Assembly: GCF_002234375.1 (NCBI RefSeq)
Contig: NZ_NMQV01000009.1
Location: forward strand, 23,884-87,883
Origin: Pseudomonas fluvialis
GTDB lineage: Bacteria; Pseudomonadota; Gammaproteobacteria; Pseudomonadales; Pseudomonadaceae
Length of the DNA stretch: 64,000 bases
Direction: 5' to 3'
Below are positions 51,385-60,984 of this stretch, one piece after another; the first letter of the stretch is position 1, and each line of letters opens with the position of its first letter. The translations under genes and the position numbers were made by a program. The notes under the pieces were generated by a model that worked only from the letters and a program-made list of their open reading frames with translations, had not been told where the DNA came from and made no database searches.

Positions 51385-51414
51385 GCCAGCGCGGCGTTTG
51401 GGGGCCGCGCTGGC
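51385..51414. terminator. Hairpin between convergent genes
   Basis: A perfect 11-bp GC-rich stem (51385-51395 with 51404-51414), 8-nt loop, lies between the convergent ATPase and crotonase genes. No U-run is present on either side, so termination is only likely. Confidence 0.5.
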
Positions 51415-51434
51415 TGGCCGGGCCGTTAGGCCAG

Positions 51435-52124
51435 TTAGCCGAGGTGTTGCTTGTCCAGCTCGATAGCCGCATCGAGGGTTTCCAGGAAGGCCTTGCGGGT
51501 CTTCAGCTTGGTGTTGCGATGGGCAGTCATGTTGATCTTTTTCATCTGCTCGGCGACTGCCAGTGCGCTGGGCAGCAGGGCGTCGGCAGCCACGACCTGG
51601 TCGAGGAAGCCGGCGCTCAGGGCGCCTTGCGGGTTGAACAGCTCACCATTGATCACCGAGCGTTGGAATGCAGCCTTGCCCAGGCGCTCGCGTGCCAGTT
51701 CGATGCCGACATGGTGCATGGTCATGCCGATCAGCACTTCGTTGAGACCGATGGTGAACGGGCCTTCCACACCGATACGGTAGTCGGCTGAAAGCAGTAC
51801 GAAGGCGCCCTTGGCGACGGCATGGCCCGGGCAGGCCACGATGATCGGGTAGGGGTGAGCCAGCATGCGCCGCGCCAGGGTGGACCCCTTGGCAACCAGG
51901 TTAATGGCGTTCTGTGGGCTGGAAGTCATGACTTTGAGGTCGTAGCCACCGGAGAGGATGCCGGGCTGGCCGGTGACGATGACAATCGCCTTGTCCTGCT
52001 CGGCGCGATCCAGCGCGGCATTGAAATCGTCGATCAGTTGCGGGGAGAACGCATTGACCTTGCCATTATTCAAGGTCAGGGTGGCGATGCCGTTTTCGCA
52101 CTGGTAGGCGACAAGTTCAGTCAT
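51435..52124 (-). CDS. Crotonase/enoyl-CoA hydratase family protein
   Basis: The 229-residue crotonase-fold protein has the oxyanion segments SGGYDLKVM and GHAVAKGAFVLLSADYRIG. The Glu in GLNEVLIGMTMHH is retained, but the other usual Glu position reads KGAF, so it need not be a hydratase. The start is ATG 52124. Being compact and without the C-terminal trimer extension of classical hydratases, it may be an isomerase or thioesterase-like member. Confidence 0.85.
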   Translation of the reverse strand: MTELVAYQCENGIATLTLNNGKVNAFSPQLIDDFNAALDRAEQDKAIVIVTGQPGILSGGYDLKVMTSSPQNAINLVAKGSTLARRMLAHPYPIIVACPGHAVAKGAFVLLSADYRIGVEGPFTIGLNEVLIGMTMHHVGIELARERLGKAAFQRSVINGELFNPQGALSAGFLDQVVAADALLPSALAVAEQMKKINMTAHRNTKLKTRKAFLETLDAAIELDKQHLG

Positions 52125-52239
52125 GGCGGAAGTTCCTGGGGCAGGTAAAAGAGGCAAGACGTTACTCAGCGGCGCGTCGCAGGTAAAGCGCTTTGGCTGA
52201 CCTGTAAGTCATGTGAACAGGCGTTTACTGAGGATCATG

Positions 52240-52274
52240 AAAAAGGCCCGCTGCGTGATCAGCGCAGCGGGCCT
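52240..52274 (-). terminator. Intrinsic terminator of katG
   Basis: A perfect 12-bp stem (52244-52255 with 52263-52274), 7-nt loop, lies 25 nt beyond the katG stop. On the minus strand it is followed by a run of five T. Confidence 0.9.
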
Positions 52275-52298
52275 GTTAGTGGCGCCTTGGAGCCGGGA

Positions 52299-54566
<2,268 letters not shown>

Positions 54567-54602
54567 CTATCATTCGCTCTCGCTATTGGGTGTTTTTGTT
54601 TG

Positions 54603-54639
54603 ATTGTTATTAGCTATCAGTCTGATAGCTGATAGCCCG
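54603..54639. promoter_or_regulatory. OxyR-like binding box in the 302-nt katG/cupin intergenic region
   Basis: The site reads ATtG-N7-CTAT-N7-ATAG-N7-cccg. The two central tetramers are exact at the 7-nt spacing of the known OxyR consensus (ATAGnTnnnAnCTAT-N7-ATAGnTnnnAnCTAT). All four internal T/A positions match, one outer tetramer matches 3 of 4, and the other is poor. A perfect 9-bp inverted repeat (54612-54620/54622-54630) is at its heart. It is almost equally far from katG and the divergent cupin gene. Nothing else was recognised in 54471-54772. Confidence 0.72.
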
Positions 54640-54772
54640 CTTCCAGTGCCTGGGTATTTCCTGCGTGCAATAAGCGTAGACCAGCAGGGCAGCTGGGCCA
54701 GCCCCTTGCCTGGATAAGCTGTTTCTGGATACTGCGCAGCGTGTCGATGCCGTGAGCAGTCTAGGAGCTACC

Positions 54773-55438
54773 ATGCGAGTCAATGCCGATTTCAGCCAGG
54801 TGGTGCTGCTGGATACGCAGCGGATGCCCTGGTGTGATTCACCCATACAGGGGGTACAGCGTCGCCTGCTGGATCGCCTGGGAGGGGAGGTGGCGCGTGC
54901 TACGTCGATCGTGCGCTATGCCCCTGGTAGCCATTTTGCAGCCCATGCTCATCCTGGCGGGGAGGAGTTCCTCGTCCTGCAAGGTGTCTTCGAGGATGAG
55001 CATGGCCGTTACCCCGCCGGGACTTACGTGCGCAATCCACCAGGCTCCAGCCATCGGCCAGGTTCTGCCGAAGGCTGTTGCCTGTTCGTCAAGCTTTGGC
55101 AGTTTGCGGCGACTGACCGGCAGTTCGTACGGCTCGATACACGGCAGCTGGCGGATCAGGCTGCCCAGGGCAGCTTTCCCTTGTTTGTTGATGGTTACGA
55201 GCGGGTGAGCCTGGAATGCTGGCAGGCTGATAGCGAAATCAGCCTGGATTGCCCGGATGGCGCTGAGCTGTTGGTACTGGAAGGTAGCTTGACCTGGCAG
55301 ACGCAGCGTCTGGAAAAACAGGCCTGGTTGCGAGTGCCAAGGCATAGCAGCTTGCGCGCCCGAGCAACGTCCGAGGGGGTGCGCTTCTGGCTGAAAACCG
55401 GGCACCTGCGTGTCGTGCAGACCCCGCCAGGTGCCTGA
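54773..55438 (+). CDS. ChrR-type cupin protein without anti-sigma domain
   Basis: The 221-residue protein has a clear ChrR-like cupin: FAAHAHPGGEEFLVLQGVFEDEHG, then YPAGTYVRNPPGSSHRP. A second, poorer cupin half follows. The N-terminal zinc-binding anti-sigma domain of ChrR is missing and no ECF sigma gene is adjacent, so it is not a classical anti-sigma factor. AGGAG lies before ATG 54773. It diverges from katG and ends one base from the convergent DUF1826 gene. Confidence 0.82.
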   Translation: MRVNADFSQVVLLDTQRMPWCDSPIQGVQRRLLDRLGGEVARATSIVRYAPGSHFAAHAHPGGEEFLVLQGVFEDEHGRYPAGTYVRNPPGSSHRPGSAEGCCLFVKLWQFAATDRQFVRLDTRQLADQAAQGSFPLFVDGYERVSLECWQADSEISLDCPDGAELLVLEGSLTWQTQRLEKQAWLRVPRHSSLRARATSEGVRFWLKTGHLRVVQTPPGA

Positions 55439-55439
55439 G

Positions 55440-56081
55440 TCAAGCTAGCCAGTCCAGGGTGAGCAGCAGGCGTGATTGACCATTTTCGGGGGTAGGGGAG
55501 CGGTGTATGAGTCCACGGCCCTGGTTGCCCAGCCAACGCTCGCCTTTGGCCAGTGCGACATCGCCGGCCTGCAGTGCATGGATCTGCCGGGGGTCGCTGG
55601 GTTCGGCAGCGGCCTGGCCGAGTAAGTGACGAGCCATGCACCCCTCCGTCAGCCACTCGCTGGCTGTCCCGGCATAGGTGCAAATCAGCCGTACGGCGAC
55701 CTGATCAACATGGAAACGCGGGCACATGGGGGTATCCAGGCGGCGTAAGCGCAGGCCAATGCGTTGTGCGCCGAGTAAGCAGGCAAACGCTTCAACCAGC
55801 CACTGCAGGTCATCGCGCAAGGCGGCGAAGCCGTCCAGTTGTGACCAGGCAGCCGGCAGGTTGGGAACCTTGAAAGTGCCCGAGGTATGCGCTTGCAGAA
55901 CCAGCACCTCATTGATGGGGCGGTCGCCAGCCAGCAGCCGTGACACCATGTGCTGCAGCTCCGTGCTTAGTTCGCGTCGCCAGACGGCGAGATTGACGTC
56001 CTCCCGGAGGATGTCGGCAAGGCTGTCAGGCTGCGTGCCAATGATCTGCTGCGGCACTGGGTTAATCACTGAATCGAGCAT
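55440..56081 (-). CDS. DUF1826 protein
   Basis: The 213-residue protein matches DUF1826: RRLDTPMCPRFHVDQVAVRL is followed by CTYAGTASEWLTEG. The conserved Cys/His/Asp could form a metal site. Members are often found in Zur-controlled zinc-starvation clusters. It overlaps the upstream dksA2 by 20 nt, so the two are co-transcribed. Function is unknown. Confidence 0.82.
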   Translation of the reverse strand: MLDSVINPVPQQIIGTQPDSLADILREDVNLAVWRRELSTELQHMVSRLLAGDRPINEVLVLQAHTSGTFKVPNLPAAWSQLDGFAALRDDLQWLVEAFACLLGAQRIGLRLRRLDTPMCPRFHVDQVAVRLICTYAGTASEWLTEGCMARHLLGQAAAEPSDPRQIHALQAGDVALAKGERWLGNQGRGLIHRSPTPENGQSRLLLTLDWLA

Positions 56082-56487
56082 GACGGATATGCCGCTCCTG
56101 TAGTTCCTGCCGCTGTTTGGCTTCTATGCACAGGTGCGTCGTAGGCCTGAGCAGCAGGCGTTGCAGACCGATGGGCTCGCCCGTTTCGCTGCACCAGCCG
56201 TACTCCCCATTGGCTAGGCGCGCGAGAGCCTGGTCGATCTTGTCCAGCAGGCGCTTTTCACGCTCGAGTTGGCGTATGCGCCACTGTCGCGCTTCTTCGG
56301 CACTGCCTTGGTCTGCCAGGTCGCTGTGGTTTTCAGCTTCGCGCAGGTCGGCAAATTCTTCGCTGATGCGTTGTTGCAAGGTCTGGCGCTGCTCCAGCAG
56401 CAGCTGGCGAAAGAACTCGCGCTGGATGTCGTTCATGTAATCGCTGCTGGGCATGGCGAGCAGTTGTCGTGTGTCGAGTGGTGGCAT
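56062..56487 (-). CDS. dksA2: Zinc-independent transcription factor DksA2
   Basis: DksA proteins bind in the RNA polymerase secondary channel and mediate ppGpp responses. The 141-residue protein has the coiled-coil arms with DLADQG at the tip and a C-terminal finger in which only one Cys of each pair remains (Cys99-x2-Thr102 and Cys120-x2-Ala123). P. aeruginosa DksA2 shows the same C-x2-T/C-x2-A pattern and works without zinc. A Zur-box-like site lies immediately upstream. The start ATG 56487 has no strong ribosome site; an in-frame ATG 33 nt downstream is less likely. Confidence 0.93.
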   Translation of the reverse strand: MPPLDTRQLLAMPSSDYMNDIQREFFRQLLLEQRQTLQQRISEEFADLREAENHSDLADQGSAEEARQWRIRQLEREKRLLDKIDQALARLANGEYGWCSETGEPIGLQRLLLRPTTHLCIEAKQRQELQERHIRHARFSD

Positions 56488-56511
56488 GTCGGCAAAAAAA
56501 TAATGATATCG

Positions 56512-56534
56512 TTATTGTTATAACATAACATTTT
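56512..56534. promoter_or_regulatory. Zur-box-like palindrome between dksA2 and the metal ABC operon
   Basis: TTATTGTTATAACATAACATTTT matches the gammaproteobacterial Zur consensus as I remember it (GAAATGTTATAnTATAACATTTC) at 17 of 22 defined positions, with TGTTATAACA as its perfect core. It is the only AT-rich stretch for kilobases and lies between the divergent starts at 56487 and 56571. One zinc-bound Zur dimer pair could repress both directions. Confidence 0.78.
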
Positions 56535-56570
56535 TACGCGGCTCTACGCTTGATGACTTAGGGAGAGGTG

Positions 56571-57227
56571 ATGATTCGCTGCGAGCAATTGCAGTGGGGA
56601 CCAAAGGGGCAACCCCTCACTCCGCCGCTAGACCTTTATCTGCCGGCCGGCAGTGTCACTGCTGTAGGCGGGCGCAACGGCTGCGGGAAAAGCAGCCTGT
56701 TCGAGGTGCTGGCTGGCTGGCGTCAGCCGTTGCGCGGGCGCTTGCGTATCGATGCGCCCCGGCTGGGCGGCATCGCCTATTTGCCACAGCAGCAAGCCGT
56801 GGATCGGCACTTTCCCATCACGCTACAGGAGCTGGTTGCCGGTGGATTGTGGCGCTGGCGCTTGCGTGGTGAAGCGCGGCGACAGCGTGTGGAGCAGGTC
56901 TTGGCGTTCTGGCAGCTGGAGGGCGTTGCTCAGCAGCCCTTGCAAAGCCTGTCCGGTGGCCAGCTACAGCGTGGTCTGCTGGCGCGTCTGGCGCTGACCG
57001 ATGCCAGGCTGCTGCTGCTCGACGAAGCAGAAGCTGCGCTGGATACCGAAGGGCTCCTCCTGTTCTGGCAACAGCTTGCGCAGTGGCGCGAGGCAGGTCG
57101 CACCGTGATGCTGATCAGTCATGCACTGGAACCACTCAGCCAGCGTGTCGATAGCTTGCTGCTTGTTGCGGCCGGCGGCTGTATTCAGGCGCCGTTGAAT
57201 ATCGCACGCCTGGGACGGGTTGCCTGA
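56571..57227 (+). CDS. Metal ABC transporter ATP-binding protein (ZnuC-like)
   Basis: The 218-residue ATPase has Walker A GRNGCGKSS, signature LSGGQLQRGLLARL, Walker B RLLLLDEAEAAL and the switch His in LISHALE. With the permease and binding protein that follow, it forms a cluster A-I metal importer, probably zinc. The Asp-Glu-Ala after Walker B (usually DEP) is slightly unusual. ATG 57227 of the permease shares one base with its stop. GGGAGAGG precedes ATG 56571. Confidence 0.88.
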   Translation: MIRCEQLQWGPKGQPLTPPLDLYLPAGSVTAVGGRNGCGKSSLFEVLAGWRQPLRGRLRIDAPRLGGIAYLPQQQAVDRHFPITLQELVAGGLWRWRLRGEARRQRVEQVLAFWQLEGVAQQPLQSLSGGQLQRGLLARLALTDARLLLLDEAEAALDTEGLLLFWQQLAQWREAGRTVMLISHALEPLSQRVDSLLLVAAGGCIQAPLNIARLGRVA

Positions 57228-58087
57228 TGCTCGACTGGCTTTGGCAGCCTTTTGCCGAGTTCTCCTTCATGCGCAGAGCGTTGCTGGGTGGCGTGGCATT
57301 GGCGCTTAGTGCCGGCCCGTTGGGCGTTTTCTTGCTGTTGCGGCGCATGAGCCTGATGGGCGATGCCATGGCACATGGCATTTTGCCGGGAACCGCCCTG
57401 GCGTTTTACCTGTTTGGTCTCAACCTGCTGGCACTGTTGTGTGGTGGTCTGTTGGCTGGCCTGGGCATGGCCCTGCTGGCCAATGGGATCAGTCGTGCTA
57501 CGGGGCTGCGGGAAGACGCCAGCCTGGCTGCGCTATATCCCTTGGCATTGGCGTTGGGCGTATTGCTGCTCAGCGTAGCGGGGCGGCAAGTGGATTTGCT
57601 GCACCTGCTGTTTGGCTCGGCCCTGGCTGTCGACCAACGCACCTTAGTCATCATGCTGGCCCTGTCAGGGCTAACCCTGATCGTACTTAAGCTGATCTAC
57701 GCCATGCTGGTGCTGGACAGTCTGGACCCGCGCTTTCTGCGGAGCGTCAGCCGTTGGGGGGCTTGCGCACAGCCTGTTTTTCTCTGCCTGGTCGTATTGA
57801 ACCTGCTGGTTGGCTTTCAGGCGATAGGTGCGCTGATGGTGCTGGGCTTGCTGTTGCTGCCGGCTGCGGCGGCACGCTTGTGCAGCGTTCGACTGCGGGT
57901 GTTATTGCTGCTGGCGGCCTTGTTGGGGGCGCTAAGTGTCTGGCTTGGCTTGTTGTTGTCCTTCTATGCCCTGTTGCCCAGCGGGCCGTGCATCGTACTG
58001 ATTGCCGGTCTGCTGTTCTTGGTGTGCCTGGTGCTTGGTTCGCATGGCGGGCTGTTGCGCGGGCGCAGGTTATCCATGCCTTTGTGA
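57227..58087 (+). CDS. Metal ABC transporter permease (ABC-3 family)
   Basis: The 286-residue inner-membrane protein has about eight helices and the ABC-3 (ZnuB/TroC/MntB) pattern: LLLRRMSLMGDAMAHGILPGTALAF near residues 36-60 and VGFQAIGALMVLGLLLLPAAAARL at about 190-215. It is translationally coupled to the ATPase gene, and the binding-protein gene follows after 10 nt. Confidence 0.92.
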   Translation: MLDWLWQPFAEFSFMRRALLGGVALALSAGPLGVFLLLRRMSLMGDAMAHGILPGTALAFYLFGLNLLALLCGGLLAGLGMALLANGISRATGLREDASLAALYPLALALGVLLLSVAGRQVDLLHLLFGSALAVDQRTLVIMLALSGLTLIVLKLIYAMLVLDSLDPRFLRSVSRWGACAQPVFLCLVVLNLLVGFQAIGALMVLGLLLLPAAAARLCSVRLRVLLLLAALLGALSVWLGLLLSFYALLPSGPCIVLIAGLLFLVCLVLGSHGGLLRGRRLSMPL

Positions 58088-58097
58088 GGAGTTGTCC

Positions 58098-58970
58098 ATG
58101 CGTGTTCTGTTGGCGCTATGCCTTGGTTTTTCCAGCTTATTCCTGCAGGCGGAGGAAAAACCGCGGGTGCTCACTACGTTCAGCATCCTGGCTGATATGA
58201 CACGACAGTTGGCGGGGGAGCATATCGAGCTGATTAATCTGGTTGGACCTGACGAGGATGCGCATGTTTTTCAGCCGCGCCCGGCCGATGCCTTGGCGCT
58301 ACGCCAGGCTGACCTGATCATCGCCAATGGCCTGGGTTTTGAGCCCTGGCTGGAGCGACTACTGGCCAGTAGCGAATCATCCGCCCGGCGCCTGGATGCC
58401 AGTCGCGGCGTTCTGCCGATATGGCTGGAAGAGCAGGGGCAGCCCGTGGCTGACCCGCACGCCTGGCAGAGTCTGAGCAATGCCGAACTGTATGTACGCA
58501 ACATCAGCCAGGCATTGATTGCGCTGGATCCTGCTCACCAGGCGGACTATCAGGCCCGGCGAGATGCATACCTCAAGGAGCTGCATGCATTGCTGCGTGA
58601 AGCCAATCAGCGCATGGCAGGATTGCCGCTGAGTCAGCGCAAGGTGCTGACCAGCCATGATGCCTTTGCCTATCTGGGACAGGCCTGGCAGCTGCAGTTC
58701 ATTGCTCCCCAGGGACTATCGACCCAGGCAGAGCCTTCTGCAGGCGAGGTTGCCCAGTTGATTCGCCAGTTGCGTGCTGAAGGTATACGCGCGGTGTTCG
58801 TGGAAAACATCCGCGACCCGCGCCTGATCCAGCAGATCGCCAGCGAAGCCGGGGCCCAGGTTGGCGGTACCCTGTACTCCGACGCCCTGGCCAGCGAGGG
58901 GCCGGCCAGCACCTACCTGGGCATGTTCAAGCACAACCTCGACACCCTGCTGGCCGCGCTCAAGCCATGA
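58098..58970 (+). CDS. Metal ABC transporter substrate-binding protein (ZnuA/TroA-like)
   Basis: The 290-residue periplasmic protein has a signal peptide ending near FLQAEE (about residue 18) and likely metal ligands His56 (DEDAHVFQP), His121 (ADPHAW), His187 ([10 protein letters not shown]) and Asp262 (YSDAL). This H-H-H-D set is like TroA and consistent with zinc or manganese. The His-rich loop of E. coli ZnuA is absent. Base composition changes within the gene: the first two thirds are about 57% GC, the end from about 58,800 about 70%. Its stop overlaps the hisI start (ATGA). Confidence 0.9.
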   Translation: MRVLLALCLGFSSLFLQAEEKPRVLTTFSILADMTRQLAGEHIELINLVGPDEDAHVFQPRPADALALRQADLIIANGLGFEPWLERLLASSESSARRLDASRGVLPIWLEEQGQPVADPHAWQSLSNAELYVRNISQALIALDPAHQADYQARRDAYLKELHALLREANQRMAGLPLSQRKVLTSHDAFAYLGQAWQLQFIAPQGLSTQAEPSAGEVAQLIRQLRAEGIRAVFVENIRDPRLIQQIASEAGAQVGGTLYSDALASEGPASTYLGMFKHNLDTLLAALKP

Positions 58971-59374
58971 ACCTGTGGCTGCAACTGGAACAGGCCGGGC
59001 TGGACGACAGCCGCCCCCTGGCAGAGGTGCTGGAGGCCATGCCCTGGAATGCCGACGGCCTGATCGCCGCCATCGCCCAGCAGCACGACTCAGGCGAGGT
59101 GCTGATGCTGGCCTGGATGAACCGCGCGGCATTGGAGGAAACCCTCGCCAGCGGCCAGGTCTGCTACTGGTCGCGCTCACGCCAGCAGCTATGGCGCAAG
59201 GGCGAAACCAGCGGCCACCGCCAGCGCCTGGTGGAGGCGCGCCTGGACTGCGACGGCGACGCCATTCTGCTGCTGGTCGAGCAGCAGGGCCCGGCCTGCC
59301 ACACCGGTCGACCCAGCTGCTTCTACAACGCCATCCGCGACGCGCGGGTGTGCGTGATCAGCGTGCCGCAATGA
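58967..59374 (+). CDS. hisI: Phosphoribosyl-AMP cyclohydrolase, second copy expected (HisI2)
   Basis: HisI hydrolyses phosphoribosyl-AMP in histidine synthesis and normally needs zinc and magnesium. The 135-residue protein has CYWSRSR, GETSGH, DCDGDA and CHTGRPSCF. The three family zinc cysteines (Cys95, Cys111, Cys118) are kept. It is not near other his genes; its place in a metal-uptake operon suggests a paralogue induced by zinc shortage. It overlaps both neighbours by 4 nt. Confidence 0.92.
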   Translation: MNLWLQLEQAGLDDSRPLAEVLEAMPWNADGLIAAIAQQHDSGEVLMLAWMNRAALEETLASGQVCYWSRSRQQLWRKGETSGHRQRLVEARLDCDGDAILLLVEQQGPACHTGRPSCFYNAIRDARVCVISVPQ

Positions 59375-59616
59375 AAAGCCTGCTACTGAGCCTGGTGCGG
59401 CTCTACCAGTACCTGATCAGCCCATTGCTCGGCCCGCGTTGCCGCTTCCACCCCAGCTGTTCGCACTACGCCATCGAAGCGCTGCAAACCCACGGCGCAT
59501 GGCGCGGCAGCTGGCTGGCCGTGCGCCGCTTGTTACGCTGCCACCCCTGGCATCCGGGCGGCTACGACCCGGTGCCGCCCATCCATCGCTGCAATAAGGA
59601 ACATCCCCATGACTGA
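59371..59616 (+). CDS. yidD: YidD-type membrane protein insertion efficiency factor (extra copy)
   Basis: The 81-residue protein has an amphipathic N-terminal helix ([18 protein letters not shown]), the hallmark [11 protein letters not shown] and HPGGYDPVP. The housekeeping yidD normally lies between rnpA and yidC; here it sits between hisI and pyrC, so this is probably a second copy. Its stop overlaps the pyrC start by 8 nt. Confidence 0.9.
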   Translation: MKSLLLSLVRLYQYLISPLLGPRCRFHPSCSHYAIEALQTHGAWRGSWLAVRRLLRCHPWHPGGYDPVPPIHRCNKEHPHD

Positions 59617-60949
59617 TCTGCTGATCCGCAACGCCCGCCTGGTCAACGAAGGCCGCGAATTCGACGCTGACCTGCTGGTACGCCACGGCCGCATCGAAAC
59701 CATCGCCAGCAGCCTGAGCGGCATAAATGCCAAGGTTGAGATCGACGCCGCCGGACAGTACCTGCTGCCGGGGATGATCGACGATCAGGTGCACTTCCGT
59801 GACCCCGGCGCGCCGCACAAGGGCAGCTTCGCCACGGAATCCCGCGCGGCCGTGGCCGGCGGCATCACCAGCGTGATGGACATGCCCAACACCAACCCGC
59901 CAACCCTCGATCTGCAGGCGCTGGAGGCCAAGGAGCGCCGCGCCGCCAACTGCTCCATGGCCAACTATGGTTTTCACTTCGGCGTCAGCCAAGAAAACCT
60001 CGACATCGTCGCCGCACTGGACCCCAACCGGGTGGCGGCGGTGAAAGTCTTTATGGGCGCCAGCACCGGCAATATGCTGGTGGACGACCTGCCCTCGCTG
60101 GAGCGGCTGTTCCGCGACTGCCCGACCATTCTGCTGACCCATTGCGAATACACCCCACGCATCCGCGAACGTGAACAGCAGTGGCAGGCGCAGTACGGCG
60201 AGCAGATCCCGGCCGACCAGCACCCGCTGATCCGCGATGCCGAAGCCTGCTACCAGTCCTCCAGCCTGGCCGTGAGCCTGGCCCGGCGCTACGGCACCCA
60301 GCTGCATGTACTGCATATCACCACCGCCCGCGAGCTGAGCCTGTTCCAGCCGGGCCCGCTGGCCGGCAAGCAGATCACCGCCGAGGTCTGCGCCCATCAC
60401 CTGTATTTCGATGACCGCGACTACGCGGCGCTGGGCCACCTGATCAAGTGCAACCCGGCGATCAAGACCCAGGCCGACCGCGACGCGCTGCGCCAGGCCC
60501 TGCTCTGCGGCCGGCTGGATATCATTGGCACCGACCACGCGCCACATACCTTGGAGGAGAAGCAGCGGCCCTACCTGCAGGCGCCCTCCGGCCTGCCGCT
60601 GGTACAGCACGCCCTGCCATCCCTGCTGGAGCTGGTGGCCGACGGCCAGCTGCCCCTCACCACCCTGGTGGAGAAAACCAGCCACGCCGTGGCACAGCGC
60701 TTTGCCATCGAGCAGCGCGGCTACCTGCGCGAAGGCTACTGGGCCGACCTGTGCCTGATCGAACGCCTGGCCGAGCCACGCCCGGTTGCCGCCGACCCGA
60801 TCCTCGCCCACTGCGGCTGGACACCCTTCCAGGGCCGCGCCTTCCGCCATGCCGTGCGCAGCACCATCGTCTCCGGCCAGCTGGCCTGGCACGAAGGCCA
60901 GCTGCACAACGATTGCCAGGGGCTGCCGCTGCGCTACCAGCGCGGCTGA
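59609..60949 (+). CDS. pyrC: Dihydroorotase PyrC2 type
   Basis: Dihydroorotase closes the pyrimidine ring of dihydroorotate from carbamoyl aspartate. The 446-residue amidohydrolase has the metal region at 58-64 reading DDQVHFR: the first His of the usual HxH is Gln60, while His62 remains. Lys in [26 protein letters not shown] and IGTDHAPH are present. A DDQVHFR form is known to me from one dihydroorotase subfamily. It is likely a paralogue used under zinc shortage. AAGGAA precedes the ATG. Confidence 0.9.
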   Translation: MTDLLIRNARLVNEGREFDADLLVRHGRIETIASSLSGINAKVEIDAAGQYLLPGMIDDQVHFRDPGAPHKGSFATESRAAVAGGITSVMDMPNTNPPTLDLQALEAKERRAANCSMANYGFHFGVSQENLDIVAALDPNRVAAVKVFMGASTGNMLVDDLPSLERLFRDCPTILLTHCEYTPRIREREQQWQAQYGEQIPADQHPLIRDAEACYQSSSLAVSLARRYGTQLHVLHITTARELSLFQPGPLAGKQITAEVCAHHLYFDDRDYAALGHLIKCNPAIKTQADRDALRQALLCGRLDIIGTDHAPHTLEEKQRPYLQAPSGLPLVQHALPSLLELVADGQLPLTTLVEKTSHAVAQRFAIEQRGYLREGYWADLCLIERLAEPRPVAADPILAHCGWTPFQGRAFRHAVRSTIVSGQLAWHEGQLHNDCQGLPLRYQRG

Positions 60950-60984
60950 GCGCCCCGTTAACCGAACCTGATTAGAGACCCCCT

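Noticed and set aside
54773..55438. Anti-sigma factor ChrR
   Set aside because: The cupin matches, but the zinc-binding anti-sigma domain and a neighbouring ECF sigma gene are missing.
59417..60907. 496-codon open frame on the minus strand
   Set aside because: Antisense of yidD and pyrC in the GC-rich block.
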